From Aureibaculum flavum (GTDB lineage Bacteria; Bacteroidota; Bacteroidia; Flavobacteriales; Flavobacteriaceae), in the NCBI RefSeq assembly GCF_016406085.1, contig NZ_JAEHFJ010000012.1, forward strand, positions 81,267 through 145,266: 64,000 nucleotides of DNA, given 5' to 3'. Position 1 is the stretch's first letter; each line of letters begins with the position of its first letter. Under the pieces are notes generated by a model. It saw nothing but the letters and a program-made list of their open reading frames with translations, did no database searches and was not told the origin of the DNA. Below are positions 61,374 through 64,000 of this stretch, piece after piece. Position numbers and translations under genes: made by a program.

Positions 61374-64000
61374 ATGACCATGAAAAATTTTAATCAAAAA
61401 ATCACAACCAAAATGAGTAGATTTAAAAAATCTATGTCCTTATTATTTATAATGGGGCTTTTTGCGTTTAGTGTTAATGCTCAAACGTATTCTTCTGTAA
61501 TTAATCTTGTGGAAACTTCAGGAAACACTAATGTTTCTGAAGCAGGTACGGTTTTAAATTTCCGTGCAGAGGTTTTTAATAATGGAGACACAGATTTAAA
61601 TCCGACATCCTATACTAGTGTTATGTTCCATACAGGAGCCTTGCCTTTGACTGGTCCAACGGAAAGTGGAGTAACAAATGGTATACTTGAAGTAGGAGAA
61701 ACATGGACTTTTACATCTAGTTATACAGTTACGGCTGGCGATATCTCTAGTCCACCAGCACTTTTTCAAAACCAATTCCGTATTCAATATTCAGAAACAG
61801 GAACTACAACTTTTTTAGCTATTAGAACAGCTAATATTTCAGAAGATGATTATGATGAAGTAACAATTACTGTAAAAAGTACGGCCACAGCTTCGCTTGC
61901 TTCTAACAGTCCTATTTGTTCAGGAGAAAATGCTGTCTTTACGATTAGCGGAACTGCGGGACATGAAGTTGCCTATAGTGGAGATGCTACTGGTACCGCA
62001 ATAATAGGAGCAGGAGGTACAGTTGATGTAACTATTACTAGTGTAACTTCAGATGTTACTTTAGTGTTGAATAGTGTAAATGATGGTTCATGTGATACCG
62101 CTATATCAGATAGTGAAACAGTAACGGTCAATCCATTGCCTGCAACACCTGTAATTACAGGAACAGACGAAATTTGTGTTGGTGGTACAATTAATGATTT
62201 AGCAACTACGGCAACAGGTACTGTAACTTGGACTTCTTCCAATACGTCAGTAGCAACAATTAATCCAACTACAGGTGTTTTAACAGCTGTTGCTGGGGGT
62301 ACAACTTTTATCAGATATGCGGTAAATGATGGTACTTGTAATGCTCTTTCTTCGCCTTTTGAAGTTACGGTAAATGCTTTGCCAGCGGTACCAACATTAA
62401 GTAGTACAGCTGCAAGTTGTTCAGCCGCAGAGTTGACAACAATCACAAATTATAGTGCAAGCTTAACATATACATTTAGTCCGGCTGGGCCAAGTGTAAA
62501 TGCAAGTGGCGAAGTAACTGGAGCAACAGCAGGAACAGCCTATACGGTAACTGCAGGAACTGCAGATTGTACATCAAGTTCAGCCAGCTTTACAAATGAT
62601 GCAATGTTAATTACCCCAGCGGTACCAACATTAAGTAGTACAGCTGCAAGTTGTTCAGCCGCAGAGTTGACAACAATCACAAATTATAGTGCAAGCTTAA
62701 CATATACATTTAGTCCGGCTGGACCAAGTGTAAATGCAAGTGGCGAAGTAATTGGAGCAACAGCAGGAACAGCCTATACGGTAACTGCAGGAACTGCAGA
62801 TTGTACATCAAGTTCAGCCAGCTTTACGAATGATGCAATGTTAATTACCCCAGCGGTACCAACATTAAGTAGTACAGCTGCAAGTTGTTCAGCCGCAGAG
62901 TTGACAACAATCACAAATTATAGTGCAAGCTTAACATATACATTTAGTCCGGCTGGACCAAGTGTAAATGCAAGTGGCGAAGTAACTGGAGCAACAGCAG
63001 GAACAGCCTATACGGTAACTGCAGGAACTGCAGATTGTACATCAAGTTCAGCCAGCTTTACGAATGATGCAATGTTAATTACCCCAGCGGTACCAACATT
63101 AAGCAGTACAGCTGCAAGTTGTTCAGCAGTAGAGTTGACAACGATCACAAATTATAGTGCAAGCTTAACATATACATTTGCTCCAGCAGGGCCAAGTGTA
63201 AATGCAAGTGGCGAAGTAACTGGAGCAACAGCAGGAACAGCTTATACGGTAACTGCAGGAACTGCAGATTGTACATCAAGTTCAGCCAGCTTTACGAATG
63301 ATGCAATGTTAATTACCCCAGCGGTACCAACATTAAGCAGTACAGCTGCAAGTTGTTCAGCAGTAGAGTTGACAACGATCACAAATTATAGTGCAAGCTT
63401 AACATATACATTTGCTCCAGCAGGGCCAAGTGTAAATGCAAGTGGCGAAGTAACTGGAGCAACAGCAGGAACAGCCTATACGGTAACTGCAGGAACTGCA
63501 GATTGTACATCAAGTTCAGCCAGCTTTACAAATGATGCAATGTTAATTACCCCAGCGGTACCAACATTAAGCAGTACGGCTGCAAGTTGTTCAGCCGCAG
63601 AGTTGACAACGATCACAAATTATAGTGCAAGCTTAACATATACATTTAGTCCGGCTGGACCAAGTGTAAATGCAAGTGGCGAAGTAACTGGAGCAACAGC
63701 AGGAACAGCTTATACAGTAACTGCAGGAACTACAGATTGTACATCAAGTTCAGCCAGCTTTACGAATGATGCAATGTTGATTACTCCAGCAATACCAACA
63801 TTAAGCAGTACAGCTGCAAGTTGTTCAGCCGCAGAGTTGACAACGATCACAAATTATAGTGCAAGCTTAACATATACATTTAGTCCGGCTGGACCAAGTG
63901 TAAATGCAAGTGGCGAAGTAACTGGAGCAACAGCAGGAACAGCTTATACAGTAACTGCAGGAACTGCAGATTGTACATCAAGTTCAGCCAGCTTTACAAA
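61374..64000 (+). CDS. Giant secreted Ig-like repeat protein (gene 6), truncated by the window end
   Basis: The frame is open from 61374 to the end of the window (at least 875 codons). A signal peptide ends VNA before Gln37; starts at 61380 or 61413 are also possible. After an N-terminal domain, there are Ig/PKD-like domains and a BIG2-like domain ([19 protein letters not shown], about 62160-62370). Seven or more 78-residue Ig-like repeats, each with two Cys residues, follow from 62382. This layout resembles gliding or adhesion proteins of the SprB type, whose C-terminal sorting domain would lie beyond the window. It starts 4 bp after gene 5. Confidence 0.85.
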   Translation, partial: MTMKNFNQKITTKMSRFKKSMSLLFIMGLFAFSVNAQTYSSVINLVETSGNTNVSEAGTVLNFRAEVFNNGDTDLNPTSYTSVMFHTGALPLTGPTESGVTNGILEVGETWTFTSSYTVTAGDISSPPALFQNQFRIQYSETGTTTFLAIRTANISEDDYDEVTITVKSTATASLASNSPICSGENAVFTISGTAGHEVAYSGDATGTAIIGAGGTVDVTITSVTSDVTLVLNSVNDGSCDTAISDSETVTVNPLPATPVITGTDEICVGGTINDLATTATGTVTWTSSNTSVATINPTTGVLTAVAGGTTFIRYAVNDGTCNALSSPFEVTVNALPAVPTLSSTAASCSAAELTTITNYSASLTYTFSPAGPSVNASGEVTGATAGTAYTVTAGTADCTSSSASFTNDAMLITPAVPTLSSTAASCSAAELTTITNYSASLTYTFSPAGPSVNASGEVIGATAGTAYTVTAGTADCTSSSASFTNDAMLITPAVPTLSSTAASCSAAELTTITNYSASLTYTFSPAGPSVNASGEVTGATAGTAYTVTAGTADCTSSSASFTNDAMLITPAVPTLSSTAASCSAVELTTITNYSASLTYTFAPAGPSVNASGEVTGATAGTAYTVTAGTADCTSSSASFTNDAMLITPAVPTLSSTAASCSAVELTTITNYSASLTYTFAPAGPSVNASGEVTGATAGTAYTVTAGTADCTSSSASFTNDAMLITPAVPTLSSTAASCSAAELTTITNYSASLTYTFSPAGPSVNASGEVTGATAGTAYTVTAGTTDCTSSSASFTNDAMLITPAIPTLSSTAASCSAAELTTITNYSASLTYTFSPAGPSVNASGEVTGATAGTAYTVTAGTADCTSSSASFT
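62382..64000 (+). repeat. Seven or more 234-bp tandem repeats in gene 6
   Basis: CCAGCGGTACCA or a close variant recurs at 62382, 62616, 62850, 63084, 63318, 63552 and 63786, a strict 234-bp (78-codon) period. The last copy is cut by the window end. Copies differ at only a few positions. Copies 4 and 5 share a variant block (SAVEL and FAPAG in place of SAAEL and FSPAG), which indicates recent amplification or conversion. Confidence 0.96.

Noticed and set aside
62382..64000. Repeat array as a CRISPR
   Set aside because: The period is 234 bp, the units are contiguous without spacers, and they encode an in-frame Ig-like domain.
1..64000. tRNA or rRNA genes, insertion sequences, phage genes or integration sites
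   Set aside because: Reading intergenic regions on both strands showed no tRNA-like T-loop context, no rRNA sequence and no transposase or integrase frames.

Overview
The window is chromosomal DNA from a member of the Flavobacteriaceae (Bacteroidota), probably marine. The evidence is low G+C, Bacteroidota-type promoters (-7 box TAnnTTTG) with few Shine-Dalgarno sites, lineage-specific families (IPExxxVDY, GLPGLI, DUF4230, viroplasmin-type RNase H, long aromatic amino acid hydroxylase), signal peptides that leave an N-terminal Gln after cleavage, and giant secreted proteins built from thrombospondin type 3 (TSP3), LTD, PA14 and DUF11 modules. The species cannot be named from this sequence.

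Positions 1-29000 are mostly housekeeping. An ankyrin protein, an M48 metallopeptidase with a small membrane partner, an aromatic amino acid hydroxylase and a DUF4230 protein come first. The conserved minus-strand operon acpP-fabF-rnc-IPExxxVDY-pyk (8777 to 4470) faces a divergent purN-rnhA pair. A minus-strand unit (14289 to 10371) encodes a small secreted aromatic-tailed protein, a GLPGLI protein and an outer-membrane beta-barrel receptor. A candidate free-standing small RNA lies at 14407-14502. Iron-sulfur assembly genes are split: sufS at 14775-15995, and sufA-like/sufB/(broken gene)/sufC/sufD at 24665-28978. Between them are a complete TetR-controlled ABC-2 efflux operon (TetR, TolC, HlyD, small membrane protein, two ATPases, two permeases) and a serine hydrolase. 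The two suf transcription units share a TAGA-N5-TCTA palindrome next to their -7 boxes.

Positions 29000-64000 are a 35-kb array of six giant plus-strand genes (numbered 1 to 6 below; gene 6 runs off the window). All six encode Sec-secreted proteins of about 1,700-2,440 residues or more. Genes 1-4 are mosaics: stereotyped Asp-rich TSP3 stretches alternate with plug-in beta-sandwich modules (PPC-like, PA14, LTD, IgGFc-binding, VCBS/UnbV, carbohydrate-binding-like). Genes 1-5 all end with the same roughly 122-residue DUF11 domain and stop at the same point, without a recognisable type A or type B T9SS tail. Gene 6 carries near-perfect 234-bp Ig-like tandem repeats.

Three observations stand out. 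First, inserted modules follow a strict grammar: an opening TSP3 motif, one Cys, a Cys-free module, one Cys, then a closing TSP3 motif. Second, genes 1-4 share one promoter architecture, with GTTnnnAAC boxes at fixed spacing upstream of the -7 box. Third, the common DUF11 C-terminus may act as a sorting or assembly domain. Together these suggest a co-regulated, recombining surface-protein or matrix system. The array-level interpretation is inference; the sequence patterns are directly visible.
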